NCBI GenBank assembly: GCA_944383765.1
Contig: CALWQT010000001.1
Span: forward strand, 434,001 to 498,000
Reading direction: 5' to 3'
DNA from: an uncultured Lachnospiraceae bacterium
GTDB lineage: Bacteria; Bacillota; Clostridia; Lachnospirales; Lachnospiraceae
DNA: 64,000 nt
Program-made: the position numbers and the translations under genes
Notes under the pieces: generated by a model
Told to the model about the DNA's origin: nothing
The model's database searches: none
Seen by the model: only the letters and a program-made list of their open reading frames with translations
Shown: piece after piece, positions 1 through 9,045 of the stretch
Layout: each line of letters begins with the position of its first letter
Position numbering within the stretch: the first letter of the stretch is position 1

Positions 1-867
1 AGCTTTTTTCCGTATCTGCTCTGCGGTTTCCTTTCTTTTCGCTTCCATTCTGGCTCTGTCTGCTTCTTCCCGTGCCTCCCTTTCCGCCCGTTTTTCCGCT
101 AACAGTGTCTGATCCGCCAGTTTAAAAATTTCATCTTTCCGGCTTCCGCAGGCAATGCAGGTCTCTCCTTTCCACACAATGTTTCCTTTTACGACCATGG
201 GAAAACCATTGACCTGCCCACAGGCACAACGCCAGTATTGGTAGTCCTGATCCGGCTCATACCGGAACCCGGCTGATGCAGCCCTGTTGATTTCCTGCCC
301 TAACATCACAGCATCTTTTTCTGTCTCATGTCCCGGATTGCGCAGCTGCTGTACCGGCATATTTCTCATGGGCATATCTCCGTTGCAGCTCCATATGGTT
401 TCATCAGTAAACACCACATGACGCAAGTATATATCGCAGAACCGGATCGTTGGATCCGGAAGCTCGATTCCTTTCTTCGTCTCATAAATTTCTCCCGCTT
501 CCAAATCCATATCTAAAAAGCAAACATCTTTCAGGGATGCCAGTTTCTCCTTTAATACACTATAACACTCCACATCTACATACACAGCCAGGATGCATTT
601 TTCTGTCAGGTTCTGTATACCCAGATACAGCCCTAAACCTCCTTCTACCCGGTCAGCCACCTGTTTCTGAGTGATCAGGACCGGAAAGCCGGGAATCCAC
701 AATTCTACCTCATTGGAAACCCGGGTTCTTCCGGAAGAAATTTTCCCTCTGTATTTTGAATTTTTCTGAATGCGTTCCTGAGTCTCGATCCGGCCTTTCT
801 GATTCTCCACAGTAACGGCCAGACGGTTGCCAAGATCTTTTACAAATCTTCCATTCAAATATTTCAT
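1..867 (-). CDS. Zinc-ribbon-like protein of unknown function (C-terminus beyond window)
   Basis: The minus strand is open from an ATG at 867 to the window edge, 289 codons with no stop, so the 3' end lies outside. An AGGAAGG ribosome site precedes the ATG by about a dozen bases. The N-terminal two thirds resemble no domain I recognise. Near residue 230 there are two Cys pairs, CACG and CIACG, about 24 residues apart, which look like a four-Cys zinc ribbon. After it comes a highly charged Lys/Glu/Arg/Ala-rich stretch that should be a coiled coil and is still running at the edge. No signal peptide is visible, so a cytoplasmic protein is likely. A zinc-stabilised helper or nucleic-acid-associated protein would fit, but that is a guess. 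Confidence 0.75.
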   Translation of the reverse strand, partial: MKYLNGRFVKDLGNRLAVTVENQKGRIETQERIQKNSKYRGKISSGRTRVSNEVELWIPGFPVLITQKQVADRVEGGLGLYLGIQNLTEKCILAVYVDVECYSVLKEKLASLKDVCFLDMDLEAGEIYETKKGIELPDPTIRFCDIYLRHVVFTDETIWSCNGDMPMRNMPVQQLRNPGHETEKDAVMLGQEINRAASAGFRYEPDQDYQYWRCACGQVNGFPMVVKGNIVWKGETCIACGSRKDEIFKLADQTLLAEKRAEREAREEADRARMEAKRKETAEQIRKKA

Positions 868-896
868 ATCATTGTGTCCTTCCTATTCCCAAAGAA

Positions 897-919
897 GGGC
901 ACCGGTATATCCGATGCCC
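897..919. terminator. Bidirectional hairpin terminator
   Basis: GGGCACCGG pairs with CCGATGCCC around a TATAT-type loop. One position is a C-A mismatch on the plus strand and a G-U pair on the minus strand. Reading minus, it lies just after the stop of the SH3/NlpC gene and is followed by only a weak T-rich stretch. Reading plus, TTTTT follows at 923-927. Confidence 0.55.
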
Positions 920-948
920 TCGTTTTTCTACTCTATATCTTATGATGA

Positions 949-2559
949 TCAGTCAATCACATTCCTGATTGCCTTAGGCTGACGATAGTTCCAGGTAGAA
1001 ATCTTGATTCCGCTTCTCCGGCTGGCAGCATGAACAATCTGTCCATTTCCAATATACATGGCCACATGATTGATCGTACCGCTGCTGTTTGCATAACAGA
1101 TCAGATCACCCGGTCTCATCTCACTGGAAGAGATTGCCCTTCCGCATTTAGCCTGAGACCCGGAATAATGCGGCAGGGAAATACCAAAATGCTCCATTAC
1201 CTTCATAGTAAAACCAGAACAATCAACACCTTTAGTCAGGCTTGTCCCTCCCCAGACATATGGATTTCCCACAAACTGAAGCGCATAATTCACAATCTGC
1301 GTCCGCAGTGCCATTTCTTTATTTGCTTTTTCTTCCAAAGGAGAAAATTTGATTGCCTCCGGAAGAGCATACCGTACTTCCACATTGTTATCACGGGTGG
1401 AAATATATGCGTTATCGCTGTCTTCTGTATCCAATTCAATCTGCACCCAGCCGTCCATCTGCTGAAGTACAGGATATTTTTCTTCTTTGGAAAGTTGAGT
1501 CCATATGGTACTTTCCGTGGACGGTTCGGTGCGGACTCTCAGTCCGTCTACTTTTACCACGGCCATCAAAGAAGCTACCTGCATTGCCAAGTCCTTTGCT
1601 TCCTGTCCGGTAGCCGTATACTGAGGATCAGATGTGACATAACCTACAATGCTTCCGGAACGTATCTTATACCATTTTCCATCTTCTGACGTTTCAATGA
1701 TATCTCCTGCTGCACGGCTTGGAAGTTTTCCTATCACATTGTTCATGCCATCATCTTCCGGTGAAGAGCGGACATTCAGATAACTGGTAACCTTGGAAAT
1801 CAGAATATTCTCATACTGGTTGACTGCCATTGCCTTCAGGTCCATTTTTCTGGCTTCGTTCAGGCAATATTGTACTTCCACATATTCCGCGGACACATAC
1901 CCTTCCTCAATCTGTACCCAGCCATCCGTTTCGCCTACTACCACGTAACGTTCGTTCATCATGGCAGATCCAACAATATTAGCCGGATCCATCACAGGCT
2001 CTTTCCGGATATTCAGTTCGTCTGCTTTGATAATAGCCCGTTTTTTTACATTCTCGGCTGCAGCTGTTTCTGCATCTTCTCCTGTCAGGATATACTGACT
2101 GCTTACATATCCTTCAAATCCGCCAGAGGATATTTTGTGCCACTGACCGCCTTCTGTTGTCTCCAGAATCTCACAGCCGCTGCCTCCCATAAGTTTTCCA
2201 ATGATATTCCCATTGCTTTCCGGAGTTTCTCTGATATTCAGATAACCGGAGACATTAGCAATACCCAGATTCGTATAAGAAGCCAGAACCTCCTGTACCG
2301 CCTGTTCCAGCTCTGCTGCTTCCTGTTCCTCCGGCGATAATGTAGTCATCTCTGACTGAGTCGCTATTTTTCCGCTGCCATCAGGCTTATCATTGGAAGC
2401 CGTCCTGGTGGCCGCCATGACAATGACTACTACCAGCAGGATAACAACCAGGACTCCTCCGCCTATCAACGCATACCTTTCATATTTGTCTTTGTTCCTT
2501 CTTCTCCGTGCCCGGTTCAAAGACGCTTTATAATCCTTTTTATTATTGATATCTGACAT
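949..2559 (-). CDS. Membrane-anchored SH3b x4 - NlpC/P60 peptidoglycan hydrolase
   Basis: This 536-residue protein is a probable gamma-D-glutamyl-diamino-acid endopeptidase acting on peptidoglycan outside the membrane. A basic cytoplasmic head (residues 1-28) is followed by one transmembrane helix (about 29-50). Four bacterial SH3 repeats lie at about 90-400; each shows the LN(I/V)R..P pattern (YLNIRETPE, ELNIRKEPV, YLNVRSSPE, GLRVRTEPS). The NlpC/P60 domain starts near 425, with catalytic Cys in GVDCSG (about 447), His in NHVAMYIG (about 498) and a third polar residue in VHAAS (about 510). All catalytic positions are intact. The gene starts 23 bases after the stop of the cytidylate-kinase-like gene, so the two should share a transcript. 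The membrane anchor replaces the secreted form seen in many relatives. Confidence 0.93.
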   Translation of the reverse strand: MSDINNKKDYKASLNRARRRRNKDKYERYALIGGGVLVVILLVVVIVMAATRTASNDKPDGSGKIATQSEMTTLSPEEQEAAELEQAVQEVLASYTNLGIANVSGYLNIRETPESNGNIIGKLMGGSGCEILETTEGGQWHKISSGGFEGYVSSQYILTGEDAETAAAENVKKRAIIKADELNIRKEPVMDPANIVGSAMMNERYVVVGETDGWVQIEEGYVSAEYVEVQYCLNEARKMDLKAMAVNQYENILISKVTSYLNVRSSPEDDGMNNVIGKLPSRAAGDIIETSEDGKWYKIRSGSIVGYVTSDPQYTATGQEAKDLAMQVASLMAVVKVDGLRVRTEPSTESTIWTQLSKEEKYPVLQQMDGWVQIELDTEDSDNAYISTRDNNVEVRYALPEAIKFSPLEEKANKEMALRTQIVNYALQFVGNPYVWGGTSLTKGVDCSGFTMKVMEHFGISLPHYSGSQAKCGRAISSSEMRPGDLICYANSSGTINHVAMYIGNGQIVHAASRRSGIKISTWNYRQPKAIRNVID

Positions 2560-2582
2560 AATGAATAAATTCCCCAGTTCCT

Positions 2583-3224
2583 TTAAATCTCAAATCCGCG
2601 CATCCGGATATAGAATTTCACCAGGTCCGCCAACTGATCCAGGCTTAAATTTGTAGTATTGATCGGAAGGTCGTAAAGTGTCATATCTCCCCATTCTCTT
2701 CCGGTAAAATATTTATAATATTCGCGGCGCTCCTTATCAATCCTTTTTATTTTTCTGACTGCCTCATCAGGATCCAGAACTCCGTCCACTTCCATAACAC
2801 GCCGTATCCTGGTAGGCATATCTGCATACACAAACAGCCTGATCACATTCACGTCAGGCTCTGCCTCCAGTATGTAGTCTGCACATCTTCCAACAATAAT
2901 GCAGGACTCTTCCCTGGCCAGTTTCCGGATCACTTCAGACTGAAATTTAAACAGATTCTCTTTGGAGGTAAGATTTTTGGATGACGGTTTTCCCAGACTG
3001 TCCCTGAGTCCTCCTACCACCCGGTAAAGCAGGTTATTTCCCGCCTTTTCATCAGCCAGCCGGAAATATTGTTCTCCAATCGCACTTTCCTCAGATGTCA
3101 TGCGAAGGATTTCCTCATCATAAAAATGAATCCCCAATTCCTCTGCCAGCCGCTTGCTGGTGATTCTTCCGCCGCTTCCATACTGACGCCCGATGGTAAT
3201 TACTAATTTTTTATTATCTGTCAT
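2583..3224 (-). CDS. Cytidylate kinase-like family protein (AAA_33/Cytidylate_kin2 type)
   Basis: A 213-residue P-loop-type nucleotide kinase. The N-terminus VITIGRQYGSGG is the hallmark of the cytidylate-kinase-like family common in Clostridia. Its phosphate-binding loop GRQYGSGG differs from the GxxGxGK(S/T) of classical Cmk. A CIIVGRCADY strand-turn lies near residue 105 and an RxxRV...RR...YY lid region is in the C-terminal third. The true substrate is unproven; (d)CMP phosphorylation is only inferred from the family. I place the start at 3224 because a GGAGGG ribosome site lies 9 bases upstream and a strong promoter (3282-3310) overlaps the only longer in-frame start. The SH3/NlpC gene follows 23 bases downstream, a pairing with no obvious biochemical link. 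Confidence 0.85.
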   Translation of the reverse strand: MTDNKKLVITIGRQYGSGGRITSKRLAEELGIHFYDEEILRMTSEESAIGEQYFRLADEKAGNNLLYRVVGGLRDSLGKPSSKNLTSKENLFKFQSEVIRKLAREESCIIVGRCADYILEAEPDVNVIRLFVYADMPTRIRRVMEVDGVLDPDEAVRKIKRIDKERREYYKYFTGREWGDMTLYDLPINTTNLSLDQLADLVKFYIRMRGFEI

Positions 3225-3281
3225 ATCGAAACCCTCCTGTCGGTATCGGAGTCTATATACAATATTGGTACAAGTGATTTT

Positions 3282-3310
3282 ATTATACCACATGGAAGAT
3301 TTCAAGTAAA
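3282..3310 (-). promoter_or_regulatory. Sigma-A promoter for the cytidylate kinase-like/NlpC operon
   Basis: Reading minus, TTTACT (3305-3310), a 17-base spacer and a perfect TATAAT (3282-3287) with an extended TG one base upstream. Confidence 0.7.
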
Positions 3311-3345
3311 TTACTTTTAAAATCCATTTCCTGCGGCATCAAAAC

Positions 3346-3372
3346 GGCTCTACAGCCATTCTCTATAGAGCC
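3346..3372 (-). terminator. Hairpin overlapping the end of the M19 dipeptidase gene
   Basis: GGCTCTA and TAGAGCC pair across the last codons and stop of the dipeptidase gene; TTTT follows after one base on the minus strand. The T-run is short, so termination may be partial. Confidence 0.45.
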
Positions 3373-4318
3373 TTAATACATTACCGTGAAAAACAGCACG
3401 GATTTCCTCATCAGTAAAACCATTATCTCCCATAGCCTCAGCCAGTACGGGTAATTTGTTTGCAGAATCCAGTTCCAGATTCCCCCTGATTCCATCAAAA
3501 TCAGAGCCAAGGCCCAGACAACCGATTCCTCCTATATTTTTGATATGCTTCATATGGCGTATCATACTGGAGACCCTGCTGACAGGAATTTCCCCTTCTC
3601 CAAAATGATCAAGAAAAGCACTGCAGAAATTAATACCGATCACTCCGCCTCGTTCCGCAATCGCCCGTATCATGTCATCTGTCAGATTCCGGGAATGGGG
3701 GGCCTGTGCCCTTGCATTGGAATGAGAAGCCACAAACGGTTTCTTTGTCAGCCTGAGTACATCCCAGATGCCTGCATCAGAAAGATGGGAAACATCCGGG
3801 ATGATTCCTATCTGTTCCATCTCAGCCAGGATTTCCTCACCTTTTTCCTTTAATCCTTTTTCTGTTTCCGGAATTCCCCCTCCTTTTCCCGGCCACGCCA
3901 GACTGTTCTCATAATTCCAGGTAAGGGTCATCATTCTCACGCCCATACGGTACAGGCATCTTAACAGACGGACATCTCCCAGACAGGTCTCACCTTCTTC
4001 TACGGTAAGAAGTGCCGACATTTTTCCCTGGTTCCAGTTGTTTTCAATCTCTTCCCATCTGGTTACCGGTGAAATCATATCCCGATTGGCATCCATTTCT
4101 GAATAAAAAGTATCCATCATTTTCATACAGGTTTGAAAAGGGTCTTTTTCCTTTCCCAAATCAATAAACAAAGCAAAATTCTGAAGGAAGTAATCGCCAT
4201 TTCTCATTTTTTCCAGATCCAGATGAAAGGAATTATTCCTCAGCTCTGCCTGTTCCCCATTTTCTCTGGCATAGTAAATTTTGCTTATGGTATCACAGTG
4301 CATATCGATCACTCGCAT
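3350..4318 (-). CDS. Membrane dipeptidase (renal dipeptidase family, M19)
   Basis: A 322-residue zinc dipeptidase of the amidohydrolase fold that cleaves dipeptides, in some members with a D-residue at the C-terminal side. The zinc ligands are visible: HCD in MHCDTISK near the start, Glu in LLTVEEGE (about 117), His in DVSHLSD (about 182) and His in VASHSNARA (about 205). The conserved GLGSDFDGI is near 280. There is no signal peptide, so the enzyme is cytoplasmic. The start at 4318 is chosen for a GGAGG site 8 bases before MRVIDMHCD. It begins 27 bases after the shortened adaptor gene and may be read from that transcript. With the two peptide importers in this window it would finish imported peptides. 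Confidence 0.93.
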   Translation of the reverse strand: MRVIDMHCDTISKIYYARENGEQAELRNNSFHLDLEKMRNGDYFLQNFALFIDLGKEKDPFQTCMKMMDTFYSEMDANRDMISPVTRWEEIENNWNQGKMSALLTVEEGETCLGDVRLLRCLYRMGVRMMTLTWNYENSLAWPGKGGGIPETEKGLKEKGEEILAEMEQIGIIPDVSHLSDAGIWDVLRLTKKPFVASHSNARAQAPHSRNLTDDMIRAIAERGGVIGINFCSAFLDHFGEGEIPVSRVSSMIRHMKHIKNIGGIGCLGLGSDFDGIRGNLELDSANKLPVLAEAMGDNGFTDEEIRAVFHGNVLRLYREWL

Positions 4319-4345
4319 TGATAAGTCCTCCAACTTCGTTTTTCT

Positions 4346-5215
4346 CTATTGTATTCCTCCTTTTCCATTTTCACAATAAAAAATTACACTGCAGGTAAGA
4401 TCTCCTATCGTCACGACCGCCATATGACTGGTGGTAAGCCCTCCCGGATTTTCTACCTGTACATGAACGTATCTTACTACACGGCCTCCTGTAATAGTCT
4501 CATCCATATTTCCCACAGAGGTAACGGTACCGGTAAGGCTTTCTCCCGTGTCTGTCAGTGTGACCGTACATGGAGACCCTGCTGTAATATTCACCGCATC
4601 CGTAGAAAGAAATGGCACTTTCAATTTCATGATCTTATCATTATAAATATCTGCAATTACCGTCTGTCCACTCACACGGTCCCCTGCCTGGATATGGAGT
4701 TCCTTGATATATCCGGTTCTGGTAGATTTGTAGGTATTTCCCGAAAAATCTGCCTGGGCCTCCTGATAATCTGCCAGAGCGTCCTGATAGTTTTCCTGGG
4801 CCCTCTCCAGATTTTTAGAAGCAGAACTTACCTGCGACTCCATAGAAGAACTGTCAATCCTGTAAAGTACCTGGCCTTCCGTCACCTGGTCTCCTTCCTC
4901 AAAAGATGCTTCTACAACTTCTCCTTCCACCAAAGAAGTAATATTATAGGAATTTTTCGCTTCCAGGCTTCCGGAAGCGGATAATGTAGAAGTAATATCC
5001 TGTACCGATGCCACAGCTGTCCGTTGTTCTTTTGCTTCTGCTCCACTGGCTTTCCTGCTCTTCTGCATGAAAAACGACGCTCCGGCAACAATGACTACAA
5101 AAACAACAACCGCTCCTATCATCTGCTTTTTGGTCAATTTTTTTATGTTTAATCGTTTTCTGCTTTTCTTCATGCCTCTGCTCCCCTGCTCTTCTTTCTG
5201 AGTTTCGTCATTCAT
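4346..5215 (-). CDS. HlyD/MacA-type efflux adaptor, C-terminally shortened
   Basis: A 289-residue membrane-fusion-type adaptor. After a basic cytoplasmic head comes one transmembrane helix (about 34-51). Then come the first lipoyl half (GEVVEASFEEGDQVTEGQ), a short coiled coil (about 120-155), the second lipoyl half (GYIKELHIQAGDRVSGQ) and the start of a beta-barrel domain. Relatives usually run to 400 or more residues with a further membrane-proximal or second lipoyl unit. Here the reading frame leaves the barrel at GDLTCS and ends in a tail without family character (VIFYCENGKGGIQ). No ABC ATPase/permease partner follows; the dipeptidase gene does. Its ATG overlaps the SLH gene's last codons (5208-5215), so the two are translationally coupled. 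It may be a decayed remnant. Confidence 0.8.
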   Translation of the reverse strand: MNDETQKEEQGSRGMKKSRKRLNIKKLTKKQMIGAVVVFVVIVAGASFFMQKSRKASGAEAKEQRTAVASVQDITSTLSASGSLEAKNSYNITSLVEGEVVEASFEEGDQVTEGQVLYRIDSSSMESQVSSASKNLERAQENYQDALADYQEAQADFSGNTYKSTRTGYIKELHIQAGDRVSGQTVIADIYNDKIMKLKVPFLSTDAVNITAGSPCTVTLTDTGESLTGTVTSVGNMDETITGGRVVRYVHVQVENPGGLTTSHMAVVTIGDLTCSVIFYCENGKGGIQ

Positions 5216-6314
5216 CTATATCTCCATCCACATAGTCTACCACCGTATAGGCATCCTCTGACCCTTCATTCTCCTGTATCGTATAGATCAGAGTTACCCG
5301 GTCTCCCACCTCAAACGAGCCATACATGGAAAAAGCAAACTGCACTTCGGAAGATCCAAGTTCCAGTTTCATGGTTCCTAAATCACTTTCAATTTCCACA
5401 GCAGTTGGTGTCATAACATCTGTAGAATTATAATAAATGTGGGTGATATAACCATTAACCACATTTTTTTCTGATTCTCCATCTGCAGCCTCACTGAAAG
5501 CCCATACGGTTTTTGCACTGGGGCTGTAATAGATCACCAGATATCCCGTATCCAGATAAGTCTTAAACAAGTCTTTAGACACTGCCGTACCATTCACAAA
5601 GAAATTCGCTTCATCCATACCAAACGGCATATCTTCTACAAAACGGCTCCAGCTGGTGGCTACTTTCGGGCCTTTCAGGCTGTTATCCGCCATGGCAAGA
5701 GGATTGATCTCTCCATCAGATGTCAGCGTACAGCCCAGCACTTCTCCATAAATGCCGTTTCCGGATTTCGGTTCTGTTTTCAGCAGATTATAAAACAAAT
5801 TGATACAATCCTGCTTTGTCAGGATATCTCCGCTGCCCTTTCCGATTTCATCATTCAGGTCAAGATATTCAAACTTAGCCATGCGTCCTCCGATTTGATC
5901 TCCGGTGAAATCTTCGTTGGTATAACCAAGCAGCGCCAGTACTCCTTTGGCCGCCTCCTGAAGTGTAATATACTGATCCGGGCGGAACACTCCTCCCAGA
6001 TATCCTGTCATCCATTCATTACTTACCGCAATCCGTATGTAAGATGCATATTGATTATCTTTTGGTACATCAGAAAATACAGATACTGTACTGTGACCCG
6101 ATACAGAAGTCCTGTATTCTGATGCATTGACCAGCATCTGAGCAAACTGAGCTCTGGTTACATTTCCATAAATATCTGTAAGTCCCATAATACCGGAAAT
6201 TCCGATCACTTTTTTCCTTAGTTCAAATCCAGATGCCGCTTCCGCTTCCATTGGCACAGCTGAAACCACTGCTGTTGTCAGTGCCAGGAAAGCAGCTAAC
6301 GCTTTATTATTCAT
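5208..6314 (-). CDS. Secreted S-layer homology (SLH) domain protein
   Basis: A 368-residue exported protein with a clear signal peptide: MNNKALAAF, a hydrophobic core, then cleavage near MEAEAAS. The N-terminal half carries SLH-type repeats that bind secondary cell-wall polymers: VTRAQFAQMLVNAS, then FSDVPKDNQYASYIRIAVSNEWMTGY and the FRPDQYITLQEAAKGVLALLGY repeat, and a third weaker copy (LTKQDCINLFYNLL). The C-terminal half is a beta-rich domain of unknown role. Start 6314 follows GAGAGGAG at 8 bases. The adaptor gene overlaps its 3' end by 8 bases. SLH protein plus MacA-like adaptor suggests a cell-wall-spanning export or sensing unit, now apparently without its pump. Confidence 0.88.
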   Translation of the reverse strand: MNNKALAAFLALTTAVVSAVPMEAEAASGFELRKKVIGISGIMGLTDIYGNVTRAQFAQMLVNASEYRTSVSGHSTVSVFSDVPKDNQYASYIRIAVSNEWMTGYLGGVFRPDQYITLQEAAKGVLALLGYTNEDFTGDQIGGRMAKFEYLDLNDEIGKGSGDILTKQDCINLFYNLLKTEPKSGNGIYGEVLGCTLTSDGEINPLAMADNSLKGPKVATSWSRFVEDMPFGMDEANFFVNGTAVSKDLFKTYLDTGYLVIYYSPSAKTVWAFSEAADGESEKNVVNGYITHIYYNSTDVMTPTAVEIESDLGTMKLELGSSEVQFAFSMYGSFEVGDRVTLIYTIQENEGSEDAYTVVDYVDGDIDE

Positions 6315-6433
6315 CCCAAAACTCCTCTCACCATTTATCATTCTGTGAGAACTTTAGCAGACAAATATGTTCATTTTGTGTTCCGCCTGTGAAAAATTTA
6401 TATTTTCGTAAAAAAAAATTATTATAAATAAAT

Positions 6434-6458
6434 TTGCGGAAGGTAATCCCTTCCGCAA
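6434..6458 (-). terminator. Terminator after cls-patatin operon
   Basis: Ten-base perfect stem TTGCGGAAGG/CCTTCCGCAA with a 5-base loop, followed on the minus strand by an AT-rich, T-dominated stretch. Confidence 0.7.
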
Positions 6459-6460
6459 GT

Positions 6461-7315
6461 TTAGATTTCTAAATAATTCTTTAAGTCTTCCAGCTTTTCA
6501 GTTCCAACCCGTCGTCCTTCCTCATAAAGATCTTCCAATTTTTTTCTGTCCATCTCCACACGGGATACGGTCACAGGAAACTCGGGACGGATGATAAAAA
6601 GTTTCCCTGCTGCATGAAGTTCATCCAGTTCTTCCTGCATACGGTTATAACGCTCCGGAATATCATACAGGGAATCCAGCAGCTTGGGAAGAGGTTCAAA
6701 ATATCTGGAGTACCCCTTTTTAGTCAGCTTACTCAATGGCTTTTTCCGGTATCCCTGATGCCTGGTAAGGATTACCACTACTTTTTCATAGCCCTGATCG
6801 ATGGCTCTCTGATAGGCGATTGGCAGAGAAATCCCACCATCAAGATATTTTTTCCCATCTACATCTACCATTTTGGATAAAATGGGCATACTGGCAGAAG
6901 CCTGGACTGCCTTTACCATATCGCTGCACTTGCCCTTTTCAAAAAATTCCGGCTGTCCAGTCCTGCATCTCGTAGCCACCGCCTCAAATCTTTGAGGAGA
7001 TTGATAAAATTCCTGAAAATCAAATGGAACCAGATGCTGGCTCAGTTCTCCGAATAAAAAATCAAAGTTAAAAATCTGACGTTTTTTCAGCATCCGGCCA
7101 AAACTGACATATCTTTTATCATGAATGTACTCCATCGTCACCTGCCGGGTACGTCCTGCCTGTTTCGCCACATAATTCATTCCACACATAGTACCGGCAG
7201 ACACGCCATTTACATACGAAAATTCAATACCCTGTTCCAAAAAAACATCTAATACACCGGCAGTAAACATTCCCCGGAGAGAACCTCCCTCCAGTACCAG
7301 CGCTCCTTCTGTCAT
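6461..7315 (-). CDS. Patatin-like phospholipase (RssA/YjjU type)
   Basis: A 284-residue cytoplasmic serine hydrolase with a Ser-Asp dyad. The oxyanion loop GGSLRGMFTAGVLD is at about 9-22, the nucleophile elbow GVSAG at about 38-42 and the catalytic Asp in DGGISLP at about 159. These are in the order and spacing of the patatin family. The family hydrolyses acyl esters of phospholipids; members of this size in bacteria are often called YjjU. The gene lies 18 bases downstream of cardiolipin synthase, so the two probably form a lipid-remodelling operon: one makes cardiolipin, the other cleaves acyl chains. The specific substrate cannot be read from the sequence. Confidence 0.92.
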   Translation of the reverse strand: MTEGALVLEGGSLRGMFTAGVLDVFLEQGIEFSYVNGVSAGTMCGMNYVAKQAGRTRQVTMEYIHDKRYVSFGRMLKKRQIFNFDFLFGELSQHLVPFDFQEFYQSPQRFEAVATRCRTGQPEFFEKGKCSDMVKAVQASASMPILSKMVDVDGKKYLDGGISLPIAYQRAIDQGYEKVVVILTRHQGYRKKPLSKLTKKGYSRYFEPLPKLLDSLYDIPERYNRMQEELDELHAAGKLFIIRPEFPVTVSRVEMDRKKLEDLYEEGRRVGTEKLEDLKNYLEI

Positions 7316-7333
7316 CTCTCTTCCTCCTGTCTC

Positions 7334-8890
7334 TTACATCAATGGTGCAAACAGCCTCAGCACACTTCCTGCAAATTTTTTAATTCCAGGATAATGCCTG
7401 CAGTCTTCAATGGTAATATTCTGGCATTTCTTCAAAGTCTCCTGAAAATCCTTTTCCATATCATGAACCACCGGATTCCGGTATATGTAGGCAGCACATT
7501 CAAAATGAAGATAAAAACTTCTATAGTCCATATTAATGGTACCCACCACACCTTCCCTGTCGTCGCTGACATACACTTTTGCATGGACAAAGCCAGGCGT
7601 ATACTCATAAATCTTCACCCCTGCCGCCAACAGTTCCTCATAATAGGACCGTGCCAGCAGATATGCATAAATCTTATCCGGAATATGGGGCATGATAATA
7701 ATGGTTTCCACTCCCCGTTTTGCCGCATAAGTAAGAGCTGTTATCATATCCTGATCCAGAATCAGATATGGGGTCATCATATGGACATATGTTTCTGCAC
7801 GGTTCAGAATATCAATATAAACCTGCTTTCCTACTGTTTCATGATCCAGAGGGCTGTCTCCATAAGGCATGACAAATCCCTCCCGGCTTCCGGAATCCGG
7901 GAAGCTGTCTTCTCCCGGTGTTACATATTTCTCATATATCTCCTGCTTCCGTTCCGCAATATTCCAGTTCTGAAGGAACATGAGGGTAAAGCTTTTTACC
8001 GCTTCTCCTTTCAGCATAATGGCAGTATCTTTCCAGTGACCAAACCGTACTTTCTGATTGATGTATTCATCTCCCAGGTTAACGCCTCCGGTAAAAGCTG
8101 TATGCCCGTCTATCACTACGATTTTCCGATGATCCCGGTTATTCTGATGGGTAGACAGTACCGGTTTTACAGGAGAAAACATTCTGCATGTTATCCCCCG
8201 CTTCTCCAATTCCTCCGGATAATGATAGGGAAGCATAGATAAACTGCAGAAGCCGTCATACATGACCCGAACCTCTACTCCTTCCGTCACTTTTTGCTCC
8301 AGGATTTCCAGAATACTGTCCCACATGATTCCCTTTTCTATAATGAAATATTCCATGAAAATAAACTGTTTCGCCCCGGAAATCTGGCGTTTCAGTTCCG
8401 CAAATTTATCCTCACCCAAAGGAAAATATGTGACAGACGTATGCTCATAGACCGGATACCCTCCCCATTGTTTCATATAATAGGAAAGTCTGGCTATGGA
8501 AGGATCACTCTGTTCCAGATGTTCCATCACTTTCTGGTCCTGATCCAAATAAGGTTTGATTTCTTTTCCCAGATGGGCAACTCTTCTTGCCATCCACCTG
8601 GTAGGAAACTGGGTCTCCACAAACAGATAGAACAGAACTCCAAAAACCGGGAAAATCAGTACCGGCACGATCCATGATATCTTATATTCCGGATTATCCC
8701 TTTTATTCAGAATATATAATAATATCACCAAAGAAAGTACTTTGGAAGCGCCATAGAAATACGGCATATATTCCTGCAACCGCAAGGTAAAACCTATCAG
8801 GATCGCCAACTGCACAGCCAGAAATAGTACAACAAACACAGTACGTCCAAAAATCAGGCGCAGCAGCCCTCTCATCTTTTTCTTCATCAT
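7334..8890 (-). CDS. cls: Cardiolipin synthase (phospholipase D family)
   Basis: A 518-residue membrane enzyme that condenses two phosphatidylglycerols into cardiolipin and glycerol. Three N-terminal hydrophobic segments (about 13-95), with the usual PEYKISWI...PVFGVLFYL region, precede two HKD motifs: HRKIVVIDG...GGVN (about 255) and HAKVYVSDD...GTINMDYRS (about 440). Both are intact. I prefer the start at 8890 (first of two adjacent ATGs) because GGAGGG lies 5-6 bases upstream; the second ATG, 8887, is equally possible. It is transcribed leftward, divergent from the DUF362 gene, and followed by the patatin gene. Confidence 0.93.
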   Translation of the reverse strand: MMKKKMRGLLRLIFGRTVFVVLFLAVQLAILIGFTLRLQEYMPYFYGASKVLSLVILLYILNKRDNPEYKISWIVPVLIFPVFGVLFYLFVETQFPTRWMARRVAHLGKEIKPYLDQDQKVMEHLEQSDPSIARLSYYMKQWGGYPVYEHTSVTYFPLGEDKFAELKRQISGAKQFIFMEYFIIEKGIMWDSILEILEQKVTEGVEVRVMYDGFCSLSMLPYHYPEELEKRGITCRMFSPVKPVLSTHQNNRDHRKIVVIDGHTAFTGGVNLGDEYINQKVRFGHWKDTAIMLKGEAVKSFTLMFLQNWNIAERKQEIYEKYVTPGEDSFPDSGSREGFVMPYGDSPLDHETVGKQVYIDILNRAETYVHMMTPYLILDQDMITALTYAAKRGVETIIIMPHIPDKIYAYLLARSYYEELLAAGVKIYEYTPGFVHAKVYVSDDREGVVGTINMDYRSFYLHFECAAYIYRNPVVHDMEKDFQETLKKCQNITIEDCRHYPGIKKFAGSVLRLFAPLM

Positions 8891-8962
8891 AATTGCCCTC
8901 CGTAATAATTTAAAATTATACTCTTTTTCCAAAGACCCGGCAACTAAATTTATGACTTCCCA

Positions 8963-8991
8963 TTGAAGGAATCCTAAAAATGCGCTATAGT
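8963..8991 (+). promoter_or_regulatory. Sigma-A promoter for the DUF362-DUF368 pair
   Basis: TTGAAG (8963-8968), 17-base spacer, TATAGT (8986-8991); the ATG of the first gene is 54 bases downstream, preceded by AGGAGGG. Confidence 0.65.
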
Positions 8992-9045
8992 AGATAATGA
9001 TTTTTTCTGTACTAATTTAACAGAAATCTTTTTCAGGAGGGAACC

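Noticed and set aside
1030..1689. 219-codon plus-strand frame inside the SH3/NlpC gene
   Set aside because: No ribosome site; covered entirely by a gene whose catalytic motifs are complete.
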